Assembly (NCBI GenBank): GCA_012961055.1
Contig: DUAA01000052.1
Location: 1-7,235, forward strand
Direction: 5' to 3'
DNA: 7,235 nucleotides
DNA from: Nitrospinaceae bacterium
GTDB lineage: Bacteria > Nitrospinota > Nitrospinia > Nitrospinales > VA-1
Under the pieces are notes generated by a model. The model was not told the DNA's origin. It saw only the letters and a list, made by a program, of their open reading frames with translations, and made no database searches. A program made the position numbers and the translations under genes. Of the stretch, positions 1-5,931 are shown piece by piece. The stretch's first letter is position 1, and the number at the start of each line of letters is the position of its first letter.

Positions 1-558
1 TGCTTCGCCATTGCGATTTCTCTGGGGCTACAACATGGTGTGCCTCTGGAAGAATTTACCGATGCGTTTGTATTCACCCGGTTTGAGCCAAATGGAATTG
101 TGACCGGAAACCAGGCGATTACCATGTCTACTTCAACTATTGATTATATTTTCCGGGAACTGGCTATTTCTTATTTGGGCAGGACCGATCTTGCGCAGGT
201 GACACCGGATGATTTACGGTCCGATTCCATCGGCAAAAAAGATCAACAGCCGAGTGATGATGGCGGGCCAGGTGCAAATAAATCAAACTCACAATCCACA
301 TTTGGAGCTGCCACAAAAATCGAACCTAAAGCAGAATCGACTCAGGCTGTTTCTAGAGTTTCGTCCAATGGCAACAAGAATGGCAATGGTGCTGTGGCAC
401 CGATGACGGCTGGAGCCGCGACCTCCTCCACTGCAGCGATTGCTAAACTGAAAGGTTATGAAGGCGACGCCTGTCAGGAATGTGGAAGCTTGACATTAGT
501 TCGAAATGGGACTTGTTTGAAGTGCGTGACTTGTGGGGCAACATCAGGTTGCTCCTGA
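1..558 (+). CDS. nrdJ: Vitamin B12-dependent (class II) ribonucleoside-diphosphate reductase, C-terminal part (5' end outside window)
   Basis: This is the last 185 residues of a class II ribonucleotide reductase, the cytoplasmic adenosylcobalamin-dependent enzyme that makes deoxyribonucleotides without needing oxygen. The frame is open from base 1 and ends at TGA 556-558. The first ~65 visible residues carry the typical end of the catalytic domain (GVPLEEF, then [28 protein letters not shown]). A Ser/Asn/Gly/Ala-rich linker of about 80 residues follows (70-150), low in complexity and probably disordered. The tail is a zinc-ribbon/redox-Cys module with cysteines at fragment residues 158, 161, 172, 175, 178 and 184 (CQEC, then CLKCVTCG, then GCS), as in the NrdJ C-terminal domain that re-reduces the active site. 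A GTG at 40 is internal, not a start. The neighbouring operon converges on it. The assignment is very secure; only the N-terminal catalytic part is unseen. Confidence 0.95.
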   Translation, partial: CFAIAISLGLQHGVPLEEFTDAFVFTRFEPNGIVTGNQAITMSTSTIDYIFRELAISYLGRTDLAQVTPDDLRSDSIGKKDQQPSDDGGPGANKSNSQSTFGAATKIEPKAESTQAVSRVSSNGNKNGNGAVAPMTAGAATSSTAAIAKLKGYEGDACQECGSLTLVRNGTCLKCVTCGATSGCS

Positions 559-591
559 TTCAGCAGCATCTCCCACCTGAAAAACTTATCT

Positions 592-630
592 GCAGGAGTT
601 CAGTCAGCGATTCTTCGCTGGCTTCTCTGC
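592..630. terminator. Possible hairpin terminator between convergent genes
   Basis: The 112-base gap between nrdJ and the convergent lipoprotein gene contains an 8-bp stem (603-610 GTCAGCGA with 615-622 TCGCTGGC, one G-T pair) and a TTCT loop. Partial extra pairing comes from GCAG 592-595 with CTGC 627-630. No U-run follows directly; a T7 run lies about 20 bases further on the + strand (near 649-656). The location suits a bidirectional terminator, but the missing adjacent U-tract makes the call weak. Confidence 0.3.
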
Positions 631-670
631 ATTTAGACGACGCCTTCATTTTTTTACTCTGATTTTCCTT

Positions 671-1552
671 TTATTCTGTTTGTGATTTTGCGCAACGAAA
701 TCCGAATGTAGGATTTTTCATTTTAAGATCGACATGGTTGCGAAATGAGACTTTGGCTTGTTCTTTGTCACTGGTCCATCCGCCCCCCTTTACAACACGT
801 AGGTTAGTCCGTGGCCTTTCATGCTTTTTGGTGTTCACCCACTCCCAAACATTCCCAGCCATATCCATCACTCCACTAGCACTGGCACCAGACTGAAAAG
901 ATCCGACGGGCGCAGAAAATAGGTGCCCGTCGTTTTTCCCAAATAAATTGGCACGAGAAGTTTGGAATATTTCTCCCCAGGGATAGGGAGATTTAGTGAT
1001 CCCTCGCGCAGCCGCTTCCCACTCTTCTTCTAAGGGTAAGCGCTTGCCTGCCCAGTGGCAATATTTGCTGGCATGAATCCAATTGATTCCCATGGCTGGA
1101 CAACTGGGGCAATCCTTCCCATCGGTAAAAGGTTTTTCATCATACTTGGGTTGATATTTGCGGAACTGAGCGACAGTTATTTCTGTCCGATCAATATAAA
1201 ATGCTGCCAGGTTGGTGAATTCTGAGTTAGAGTTATTTTCGTCCAGAGTGCCTCGGATAGAAAATGTAGTCTTGCCCAAATAGTCTTTTCCCGCATTGAT
1301 ACGGATCATTAAGGTCTGGTCGCGTTCGTTTAAAATGGTCGGAAGCAAAGACGATTTGATCGAACCAAGTAAAATGGAATTGCGGTCTTGAAGGGCAGAT
1401 TTCAGCTTAGAGGATTTGGTGTTGCGTTTTTGTTTTTTGGCTTGCTGGTCATACGAGTAAGCATTTTGGTGTCGCTTACGATGTTTTTTGCTGGAAGGGG
1501 CGCAGGCACTGACCCACGCAAAAATTAGGATAAAAAGTGTTAAACACCTCAA
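671..1552 (-). CDS. Putative lipoprotein with formylglycine-generating-enzyme-like (SUMF1/FGE-fold) domain, catalytic cysteines absent
   Basis: A 293-residue protein. Residues 1-17 form a lipoprotein signal (hydrophobic LFILIFAWVSAC, lipobox VSAC, Cys17), so it is probably exported and membrane-anchored. A very basic linker follows (21-50, many Lys/Arg). From ~82 to 288 it has the FGE-sulfatase fold: RINAGKDYLG, YIDRTEITVAQF, GINWIHASKYCHWAGKRLP with EEEWEAAARG (156-184), YPWG (190-193), GSFQSG, MDMAGNVWEWV (229-239), VVKGGGW (253-259) and the terminal FGFRC. True FGE oxidises a sulfatase Cys with a Cys pair shortly after the GGSW-like motif; here residues 260-285 have none, so sulfatase activation is unlikely. 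A structural, binding or non-enzymatic role is inferred. The start is TTG 1550-1552, because it gives the signal peptide and overlaps the upstream TGA by 4 bases (TTGA) behind an AAGAAG-type ribosome site. It is therefore probably translationally coupled to the TPR lipoprotein gene. Confidence 0.9.
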   Translation of the reverse strand: MRCLTLFILIFAWVSACAPSSKKHRKRHQNAYSYDQQAKKQKRNTKSSKLKSALQDRNSILLGSIKSSLLPTILNERDQTLMIRINAGKDYLGKTTFSIRGTLDENNSNSEFTNLAAFYIDRTEITVAQFRKYQPKYDEKPFTDGKDCPSCPAMGINWIHASKYCHWAGKRLPLEEEWEAAARGITKSPYPWGEIFQTSRANLFGKNDGHLFSAPVGSFQSGASASGVMDMAGNVWEWVNTKKHERPRTNLRVVKGGGWTSDKEQAKVSFRNHVDLKMKNPTFGFRCAKSQTE

Positions 1553-1959
1553 GGCTTCTTCTTGCCTATAATAGAATTCAATTTTTCTTTAAGTCGTCGG
1601 TGTTTTTCATAGCTGCTTTCAGAGTCTTCTTTTTTACCCATCAGTTCATAGGTATAGCCTAGGCTGTACCAAGCATTAATATGGGTGGGATCTAACTGAA
1701 GGGCTGACTTGAAAGCTTTCTCGGCGTTGTTATATTTTTTTTCAAGATTATACATTCCTCCTAATCCATAATAGCCATCAGTATTTTTCGGATCACTCTC
1801 AATGGCTTTTAAATACGATTTTTTTGCGTTGCTAAACTGTCCCTGTTTGGAATATTCGATTGCTTCCTGAACATATTCAGCACTATTTTTATTCTCGCAT
1901 TGGGTTAGAATCATACCCACGAGGATAACGGTAAATAATTTTATAAATTGTTGGATCAT
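1549..1959 (-). CDS. Small TPR-repeat lipoprotein
   Basis: A 136-residue protein from the chosen ATG at 1957-1959. The reading frame also allows a TTG start at 2011-2013 (154 residues), but the ATG puts a normal signal peptide at the N-terminus (MIQQFIKLFTVILVGMILTQC), ending in lipobox-like LTQC with the lipidated Cys at 21. Gln at -1 is atypical. A possible -10 (TATTAT, reverse strand of 2027-2032) would also leave almost no leader for the TTG. The mature part is roughly three tetratricopeptide repeats: about 27-60 (AEYVQEAIEYSKQGQF and following), 61-94 (GYYGLGGMYNLEKKYNNAEK) and 95-128 (AWYSLGYTYELMGKKEDS), followed by a Lys-rich tail. TPRs are protein-binding scaffolds, so a partner role is likely. 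The stop overlaps the start of the FGE-like lipoprotein gene, indicating an operon. The exact partner is unknown. Confidence 0.85.
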   Translation of the reverse strand: MIQQFIKLFTVILVGMILTQCENKNSAEYVQEAIEYSKQGQFSNAKKSYLKAIESDPKNTDGYYGLGGMYNLEKKYNNAEKAFKSALQLDPTHINAWYSLGYTYELMGKKEDSESSYEKHRRLKEKLNSIIGKKKP

Positions 1960-2067
1960 AACTGTGGTTAGGCCAGTGACAGTGAGAATTGGCGAAGTAA
2001 TGCAATGTTTCAAAAATACTTTTCATATAATACCAATGTTTCTTCTTACTTATAGAAAAATTACATC

Positions 2068-3255
2068 ATGTTTTTCTTTCTAGAGGTTGTTGGAATAGGG
2101 CTTGCCGTGCTCATGCTAGTTGTCAGCGTTTTATTCTGGCAAAAGGGCAAAGGGATATTTGTATTTTGGCGGTTCATGGAAGCGCGAAAAGAACAGTTGG
2201 AACAAAAGAGAAGGGAAGGAGTTTCTGCCCAGGAGGGGCGGGCCTTGGAAGAGGTACTGGAGACTTACTCCTCCTATAAGAAAAATAATTTTTCCAGCGA
2301 AGAAGATTTTCGATTCATACCGGATACGTTGCGTCTGATATCCAAGATTGCCAGCATTTATTATCCCGGAGAAAATGAACCGATGGGAAAAGCACGGATA
2401 GGAAATGTGCTTTCAGCTTTTCAGGAGATGAACGGGGAAATTATGACCATGTTGGAGCTTCCAGGATTAGAAAAGCTCACTCAGTTTCGCCTGCGGGAGG
2501 TGCTCCATGATTTCGAAGTGAACAAAAATAGTAGCAGGTCCTTTATCAAGCATCGGGTCCACCTGATGGTTATGCGGAGTCTCTGTGCTCAATGGGTGCT
2601 ATTTGTTGGCGAGGCCGCGATAAAAGTTTATGGCGAATGCCAGACCGACGAGGCTTTTGAACCAGAGGCCTTGATGGACGAGATGGATCAATTGCAGGAT
2701 GAGATGAATCTGATTTTGCCAGATGGTGTTCGTGTAATTGTAGAAGCTTCAAGAAAAAAGATTTTATTTTCGCTTAAACCTCTTTCTCCCGCGGAGATGA
2801 AGTCACTTTATAAATTGTTGGCAGAAAATATAGCGCTGTTTTGGCATCCAGAATCCTCGGCACCGATATATGAAGTCGGAATTTACGATTTGTTAAAAAG
2901 TCTTGTGGGATATTTGGAATGGGCTGGGAAATTAAGCCAAAAGCCTGTGTTGAATAAAATGCTTAGTTTCCGATTGTCCCATTTCACTGGGATGCGAGAT
3001 ATGGCGAAGCCTTTTACCGAGAACAAGTTGTTTGACTGGATACAAAAATATCAGGTGGGCCGTGCAACGAAATGGTCGAAAACGATTTATAAAACTCTAC
3101 AGAAAAAACAACCTGCAATTCTACTGCGTGATGTTGCGGTAGGGGTTGTCAAGGAAGGCGGAAAACGATGGTTAGTTTTGGTTCTGCATAACAAAATAGC
3201 TGAAGAAACCAACAAACTATACTCCATCACCGGGCGTGGGGGGAATGAACAATAG
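2068..3255 (+). CDS. Membrane-anchored protein of unknown function (395 aa)
   Basis: I do not recognise this family with certainty. The protein starts with a strong hydrophobic segment (residues ~2-24, FFFLEVVGIGLAVLMLVVSV) and a basic stretch after it (RKEQLEQKRRE, ~40-50), so it is probably an inner-membrane protein with one N-terminal helix and a cytoplasmic body. Residues 60-150 are charged and helical and include IPDTLRLISKIASIYYPGENEP, faintly like the N-terminal part of proteins found with or fused to DUF697-type GTPases. No Walker A or other nucleotide-binding motif is present, so that link is only a guess. Short hydrophobic stretches near 170-185 and 365-374 look like buried strands or helices. 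The start ATG 2068 has no clear Shine-Dalgarno in front. The gene is divergent from the TPR/FGE-like lipoprotein operon (108 bases from its ATG) and appears to be a single-gene unit. Coding status is well supported by length and composition. Confidence 0.85.
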   Translation: MFFFLEVVGIGLAVLMLVVSVLFWQKGKGIFVFWRFMEARKEQLEQKRREGVSAQEGRALEEVLETYSSYKKNNFSSEEDFRFIPDTLRLISKIASIYYPGENEPMGKARIGNVLSAFQEMNGEIMTMLELPGLEKLTQFRLREVLHDFEVNKNSSRSFIKHRVHLMVMRSLCAQWVLFVGEAAIKVYGECQTDEAFEPEALMDEMDQLQDEMNLILPDGVRVIVEASRKKILFSLKPLSPAEMKSLYKLLAENIALFWHPESSAPIYEVGIYDLLKSLVGYLEWAGKLSQKPVLNKMLSFRLSHFTGMRDMAKPFTENKLFDWIQKYQVGRATKWSKTIYKTLQKKQPAILLRDVAVGVVKEGGKRWLVLVLHNKIAEETNKLYSITGRGGNEQ

Positions 3256-3337
3256 CTTTGTATGTGATCAAAAAATTAATCAGCTTAATGTGCGTTTGTC
3301 CTGTTGTAAAATCAAAGAACAAGAGGTTTTTATATTT

Positions 3338-3367
3338 CCTTCCTTCATAGGGCGGGGCTTGGGAAGG
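3338..3367 (+). terminator. Weak possible terminator after the 395-aa gene
   Basis: CCTTCC (3338-3343) can pair with GGAAGG (3362-3367) around an 18-base G-rich loop, and a T-rich stretch follows (GTTTATTTGTTTG). It lies about 80 bases after the stop of the upstream gene. The long loop and interrupted T-run make this a low-confidence call. The rest of 3256-3526 shows no coding signal I can support. Confidence 0.22.
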
Positions 3368-3526
3368 GTTTATTTGTTTGATTTGAGTAGGCTAGAGTAT
3401 AGCTTGTTGCTTTGGTAATGGTTGAATCATTTATCTCGTCGTCAAAATTCGACCATTTTGGGGTTAATCTTTGTAAGAATAGTCTTTACGGAGTCCAGGG
3501 GTTTGTTCCTTACCTTTTTATCTACA

Positions 3527-3868
3527 TAGGTAGTCGTCCCTGAAAAACCTTGTTATTCAGGGGATCATGTGAAAATGGGCGGATTCTTTATGCGTTGACG
3601 TATTGAGAACAGGTTTTGAACAGCCGCAAAAAAAGAAACAATTAAGAAAGCCCTCAGGAGCTTTCGGATATTGTGTCCTGCTTCACACAGGATTACGTTC
3701 ATGCTGCCGTCTTCTACGCCGAGCAGATAGTTTCTACCCAACCGTCCATGGTTTTTCATGTGCCCTATCACCGGTGCAATCCCTGTTCTTCGCTTTAACC
3801 ATTTCCTCAAAGCGGATGACTTCTTTCATTGTACAGAATATAACAACTTTTTTAGGGAAGATTATTTA
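3527..3868 (-). mobile_element. Degenerate, internally deleted IS5-family element with imperfect terminal inverted repeats
   Basis: Two ends read inwards resemble each other: from 3527 on the + strand TAGGTAGTCGTCCCTGAAAAA, and from 3868 on the - strand TAAATAATCTTCCCTAAAAAA. I count 16 identities in 21 positions, and four of the five differences are A/G. Between them lies only the C-terminal third or less of an IS5-type transposase, so an intact ~1 kb element has lost its 5' and middle parts. The right-hand end is only 10 bases from the aldehyde dehydrogenase stop codon, so the insertion sits just downstream of that gene. Both ends start with TA, compatible with a TA-type target, but no convincing longer target duplication is visible. 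The element cannot transpose by itself. The transposase assignment is firm; the exact boundaries are inferred. Confidence 0.5.
3565..3810 (-). pseudogene. IS5-family transposase, C-terminal remnant
   Basis: An 81-codon open stretch matches the end of IS5-group DDE transposases: KWLKRRTGIAPVIGHMKNH, then GRLGRNYLLGVEDGS, then MNVILCEAGHNIRKLLRAF. In functional relatives the block reads R-x-x-IEPVIGH-x-K, and its Glu is the third catalytic acidic residue. Here it is Ala (codon GCA at residue 12), so the catalytic site is mutated as well as truncated. The catalytic domain with both Asp residues is missing upstream, and an in-frame TGA lies 18 bases before the TTG codon at 3810. The apparent TTG start is therefore not a real initiation site. 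The C-terminus (VQNLFSIRQRIKNPPIFT) ends shortly before the presumed inverted repeat, as usual in this family. This is a non-functional relic. Confidence 0.82.
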
Positions 3869-3878
3869 GAGTTTTTAT

Positions 3879-5273
3879 TTAAATTAATTTTGACCGGAAC
3901 ACGAGCATTTTTTCTTCTGTCATTTCCATCATGCTGGGGAGGATTCCCCCAACACCTATACCAGATGTTTTACGGCCTCCGAACGGCATCCAATCGACCC
4001 TGAATGCAGTGTGATCGTTGATCATTACAGTGGTCGCATTAATTCTTTTAGCTGTATCCAAAGCGGTATCCAGGTCTTGGGTAATCACTGCAGCCTGAAA
4101 AGAAAAAGGTGTGCTATTGGCTCTATCAATAGCTTCCAAACGGTCTTTAAAAGGATATATGCAGATAACCGGCCCAAAAATTTCACAGGTTGTTACATTT
4201 GCTTTATCTGGAGGATTGAGAATAACGGTGGGAGCGTAACAGGTGGTGCCGATTTTTTTTCCTCCGGTTAATATTTTTGCTCCTCCATTTTTTGCTTCTT
4301 GTACCCATTCGTCTACACGGTCTACTTCTTTTTCCTGGATCAGCGGACCCACTTCTGTTTTTTCATCTGCAGGGTCACCCACCACAAGTTTTTCTGCTAA
4401 TTCGACCAACCTCTTTGAAAATTCAGCAACAATATTTTCGTGCACATATACTTTTTGAACGGATACACAAACCTGACCGGCGTGATAAAAACCGCCTTTT
4501 GCAAGTAAGGGCAGGGCATCTTCCAAGTTCGCGTCATGATCTACAATAACCGGGGCCGCTCCGCCATGTTCGAGTGCACATCGAGTACCTGGGGCTAATA
4601 GGGAATGTAGTTTCCATCCAATTGCTCCCGATCCAATGAAAGTGAAAAATGCAATTCGAGGGTCGGTTACCATCTTTTGTCCCAAAGAACTTTCGCAAAC
4701 AACTGTGCGGCACCATTCTTTAGGTAGGCCAGCTTCATACAGGCATGCGACGAGATTTATACAGGAAAGAGGTGTAGCGCGTGAAGGTTTAACAATGACC
4801 GGGCACCCCACTGCTACTGCCGGAATTACTTGATGGACAATCAAATTGAAGGGATGATTAAATGCGCTGATGGCGGCAACTACACCTATAGGTTCCCGAA
4901 TGGTCAAGGCCATTCTGTTCGTGGATGAAGCGGTCAGGTTCATAGGAATTTCATGACCGGTCAACTGATTGATAGAATGAGCGGCTTCTCGTATACCCTG
5001 AACTGCTCTCGCAAGTTCGATGCGAGAGTCGACCAATGGTTTGCCACCCTCCTCTGTTGCCTTACGGGCAAACTCCTCGGCTTTAACCTCAACTATATTT
5101 GCCGTTTTTTCCAGTATCTCGATTCGCTGATAAGCGGGAAGGATATTGTCAGGGGTCTTAGTTAGTTGGTACGCGGTTTCAATAGCACTCTCTATCTGAT
5201 CAGCATTATCCATATTAATTTCGGATATCAAATGACCATCATAAGGAGAGTTTACCTTTAAGCGTTTAGTCAT
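3879..5273 (-). CDS. NAD(P)-dependent aldehyde dehydrogenase (lactaldehyde/succinate-semialdehyde dehydrogenase-like)
   Basis: A complete 464-residue aldehyde dehydrogenase, normal length for the superfamily, expected to oxidise an aldehyde to its acid in the cytoplasm. All key residues are present: the oxyanion Asn139 in SAFNHPFN, Lys162 in VKPSRATP (coenzyme ribose), the FIGSGAIG turn of the Rossmann fold (212-219), the general base Glu235 in ALEHGGAAP, the nucleophile Cys269 in HAGQVCVSV, and Glu364 in EIFGPV. The C-terminal part (INDHTAFRVDWMPFGG and KTSGIG) resembles the group containing archaeal lactaldehyde dehydrogenases and related enzymes; the true substrate cannot be read from sequence. 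The start ATG 5271-5273 has a good Shine-Dalgarno (GAGGA, 5281-5285 reverse strand). The gene is transcribed away from the wHTH regulator, with 178 bases between the two start codons, so they may share control sequences. Its 3' end abuts the IS5 relic, and no terminator is evident there. Confidence 0.95.
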   Translation of the reverse strand: MTKRLKVNSPYDGHLISEINMDNADQIESAIETAYQLTKTPDNILPAYQRIEILEKTANIVEVKAEEFARKATEEGGKPLVDSRIELARAVQGIREAAHSINQLTGHEIPMNLTASSTNRMALTIREPIGVVAAISAFNHPFNLIVHQVIPAVAVGCPVIVKPSRATPLSCINLVACLYEAGLPKEWCRTVVCESSLGQKMVTDPRIAFFTFIGSGAIGWKLHSLLAPGTRCALEHGGAAPVIVDHDANLEDALPLLAKGGFYHAGQVCVSVQKVYVHENIVAEFSKRLVELAEKLVVGDPADEKTEVGPLIQEKEVDRVDEWVQEAKNGGAKILTGGKKIGTTCYAPTVILNPPDKANVTTCEIFGPVICIYPFKDRLEAIDRANSTPFSFQAAVITQDLDTALDTAKRINATTVMINDHTAFRVDWMPFGGRKTSGIGVGGILPSMMEMTEEKMLVFRSKLI

Positions 5274-5344
5274 GGGAACTTCCTCATTAAATTTAACCCC
5301 TTTGTCCTCCCTTGTCAGGAGAGAACTGTATCTCCAATAATTTA

Positions 5345-5374
5345 TTGACTACTGAAATGAATTTCATGTATTAT
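5345..5374 (+). promoter_or_regulatory. Sigma70-type promoter of the wHTH regulator gene
   Basis: A -35 box TTGACT (5345-5350) and -10 box TATTAT (5369-5374) are separated by 18 bases, each one or two changes from consensus. Transcription would begin near 5381. This leaves about 70 bases of leader before the chosen ATG 5452, and almost none before the upstream TTG at 5386, which argues against that longer start. The spacer is occupied by a palindrome (see the operator entry). The site is predicted from sequence only. Confidence 0.5.
5353..5366. promoter_or_regulatory. Palindromic candidate operator inside the promoter spacer
   Basis: TGAAAT-GA-ATTTCA is a perfect 6-2-6 inverted repeat lying entirely between the -35 and -10 boxes of the wHTH gene. 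A dimeric repressor bound here would block RNA polymerase directly, so autorepression by the adjacent winged-helix protein is the simplest idea. The site also lies about 80 bases upstream of the divergent aldehyde dehydrogenase start and could affect both. AT-rich palindromes of this size also arise by chance. Confidence 0.4.
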
Positions 5375-5451
5375 ATTTCTTCTATTTGTCGGAGTGCAAG
5401 TTAAACTTTAAAAATTATTGCATTTCCCCATTAAAAGTGAGGATGAGGAAA

Positions 5452-5730
5452 ATGGCTACCACGTCTTGGACTTTTTTGACGAATCATTCACATGTCTTGT
5501 TGTGCCTGGTCCAAAACCCATTTGAACGGATTCGAGATATAGCTGCGGAGGTTGGAATCACGGAACGCGCGGTTCAGCGTATTATCGGTGAGCTTGAAGC
5601 TGACGGGTATTTGGAGCACATTCGTGATGGGAGAAGGAATGTGTACAAGGTTTTCAGTCGCAAGCCTCTGCGACATTGTATTGAGAAACATCGACAGGTG
5701 CATGATCTGATAGAGATAATTAAAAAATGA
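5452..5730 (+). CDS. Small winged helix-turn-helix (MarR/ArsR-like) transcriptional regulator
   Basis: A 92-residue DNA-binding protein made almost entirely of one winged-helix domain. Residues 1-20 form the first helix (WTFLTNHSHVLLCLV). The helix-turn-helix is at about 27-53 (RIRDIAAEVGITERAVQR, then IIGELEADGYL), and the wing is at 55-67 (HIRDGRRNVYKV). A short C-terminal helix (KPLRHCIEKHRQVHDLIEII) may dimerise. No metal- or ligand-binding domain is visible; a few His and one Cys in the tail are not enough to call a sensor site. I chose ATG 5452 because relatives begin close to the WTFLTNH motif and GAGG-type ribosome-site bases precede it. The frame extends back to TTG 5386, and an ATG at 5443 is also possible. 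The gene lies 201 bases upstream of dabA on the same strand with no clear terminator between them, so co-transcription or control of dabA is plausible. The target genes are unproven. Confidence 0.88.
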   Translation: MATTSWTFLTNHSHVLLCLVQNPFERIRDIAAEVGITERAVQRIIGELEADGYLEHIRDGRRNVYKVFSRKPLRHCIEKHRQVHDLIEIIKK

Positions 5731-5848
5731 CTTGAAGCTAATCATATAAGTCTACATAGAGCCACCCTCGATGAGTATGAAAATAAATTTAACCTATTAA
5801 TTAATCTTACGGAATAGAGCTGCTTTAATAATGGAAAGTAAAGGGGCG

Positions 5849-5880
5849 GAGAACAAAAGTGAGCTGAGTGAAGGGTTCTC
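5849..5880 (+). repeat. Inverted repeat in the dabA leader region
   Basis: GAGAAC (5849-5854) and GTTCTC (5875-5880) form a perfect 6-bp inverted repeat around 20 bases. It could be a hairpin in the leader RNA or a two-half-site protein-binding site two helical turns apart. No T-run follows, so it is not a standard terminator. Chance occurrence is possible. Confidence 0.3.
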
Positions 5881-5902
5881 ATCAATGCTAAATGCAATGA
5901 AG

Positions 5903-5919
5903 ACCTCTATGGTAGAGGT
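5903..5919 (+). promoter_or_regulatory. Hairpin covering the likely dabA ribosome-binding site
   Basis: ACCTCTA (5903-5909), TGG, TAGAGGT (5913-5919): a perfect 7-bp stem with a three-base loop. The right arm contains GAGGT, the only good Shine-Dalgarno-like sequence before the dabA ATG at 5932 (12 bases away, slightly long). If it folds in the mRNA, it would hide the ribosome site. As DNA it is also a compact palindrome that a dimeric regulator could bind. Which of these applies cannot be decided from sequence. Confidence 0.45.
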
Positions 5920-5931
5920 AAATCCTTCTAT

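Noticed and set aside
40..558. GTG at 40 as the start of a separate 172-residue protein
   Set aside because: The frame is open to base 1 and the preceding residues ([12 protein letters not shown]) continue the NrdJ catalytic domain, so 40 is an internal Val codon.
1960..2013. TTG 2011-2013 as the start of the TPR lipoprotein
   Set aside because: It would add 18 residues in front of a normal lipoprotein signal, and the likely -10 at 2027-2032 leaves almost no leader. ATG 1957-1959 is preferred, though the TTG is not excluded.
3236..3418. A 60-codon open frame after the 395-aa gene
   Set aside because: Overlaps the end of the real gene, has no ribosome site and shows no protein-like motif.
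3443..3460. CAAAAT/ATTTTG inverted repeat as a terminator or small RNA
   Set aside because: A short AT-only stem with no U-run and no other support, likely by chance.
3603..4003. Plus-strand open frames across the IS relic and the dehydrogenase 3' end
   Set aside because: They are antisense shadows of the transposase remnant and the aldehyde dehydrogenase, with implausible compositions.
5290..5318. Promoter for the aldehyde dehydrogenase (reverse strand CTGACA, 17-base spacer, TAAATT)
   Set aside because: The implied transcription start would fall on the Shine-Dalgarno itself, leaving no room for translation initiation, and the -10 is only a partial match.
5745..5750. TATAAG as the -10 box of a separate dabA promoter
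   Set aside because: No convincing -35 at the proper distance; a dabA-specific promoter remains possible but unsupported.
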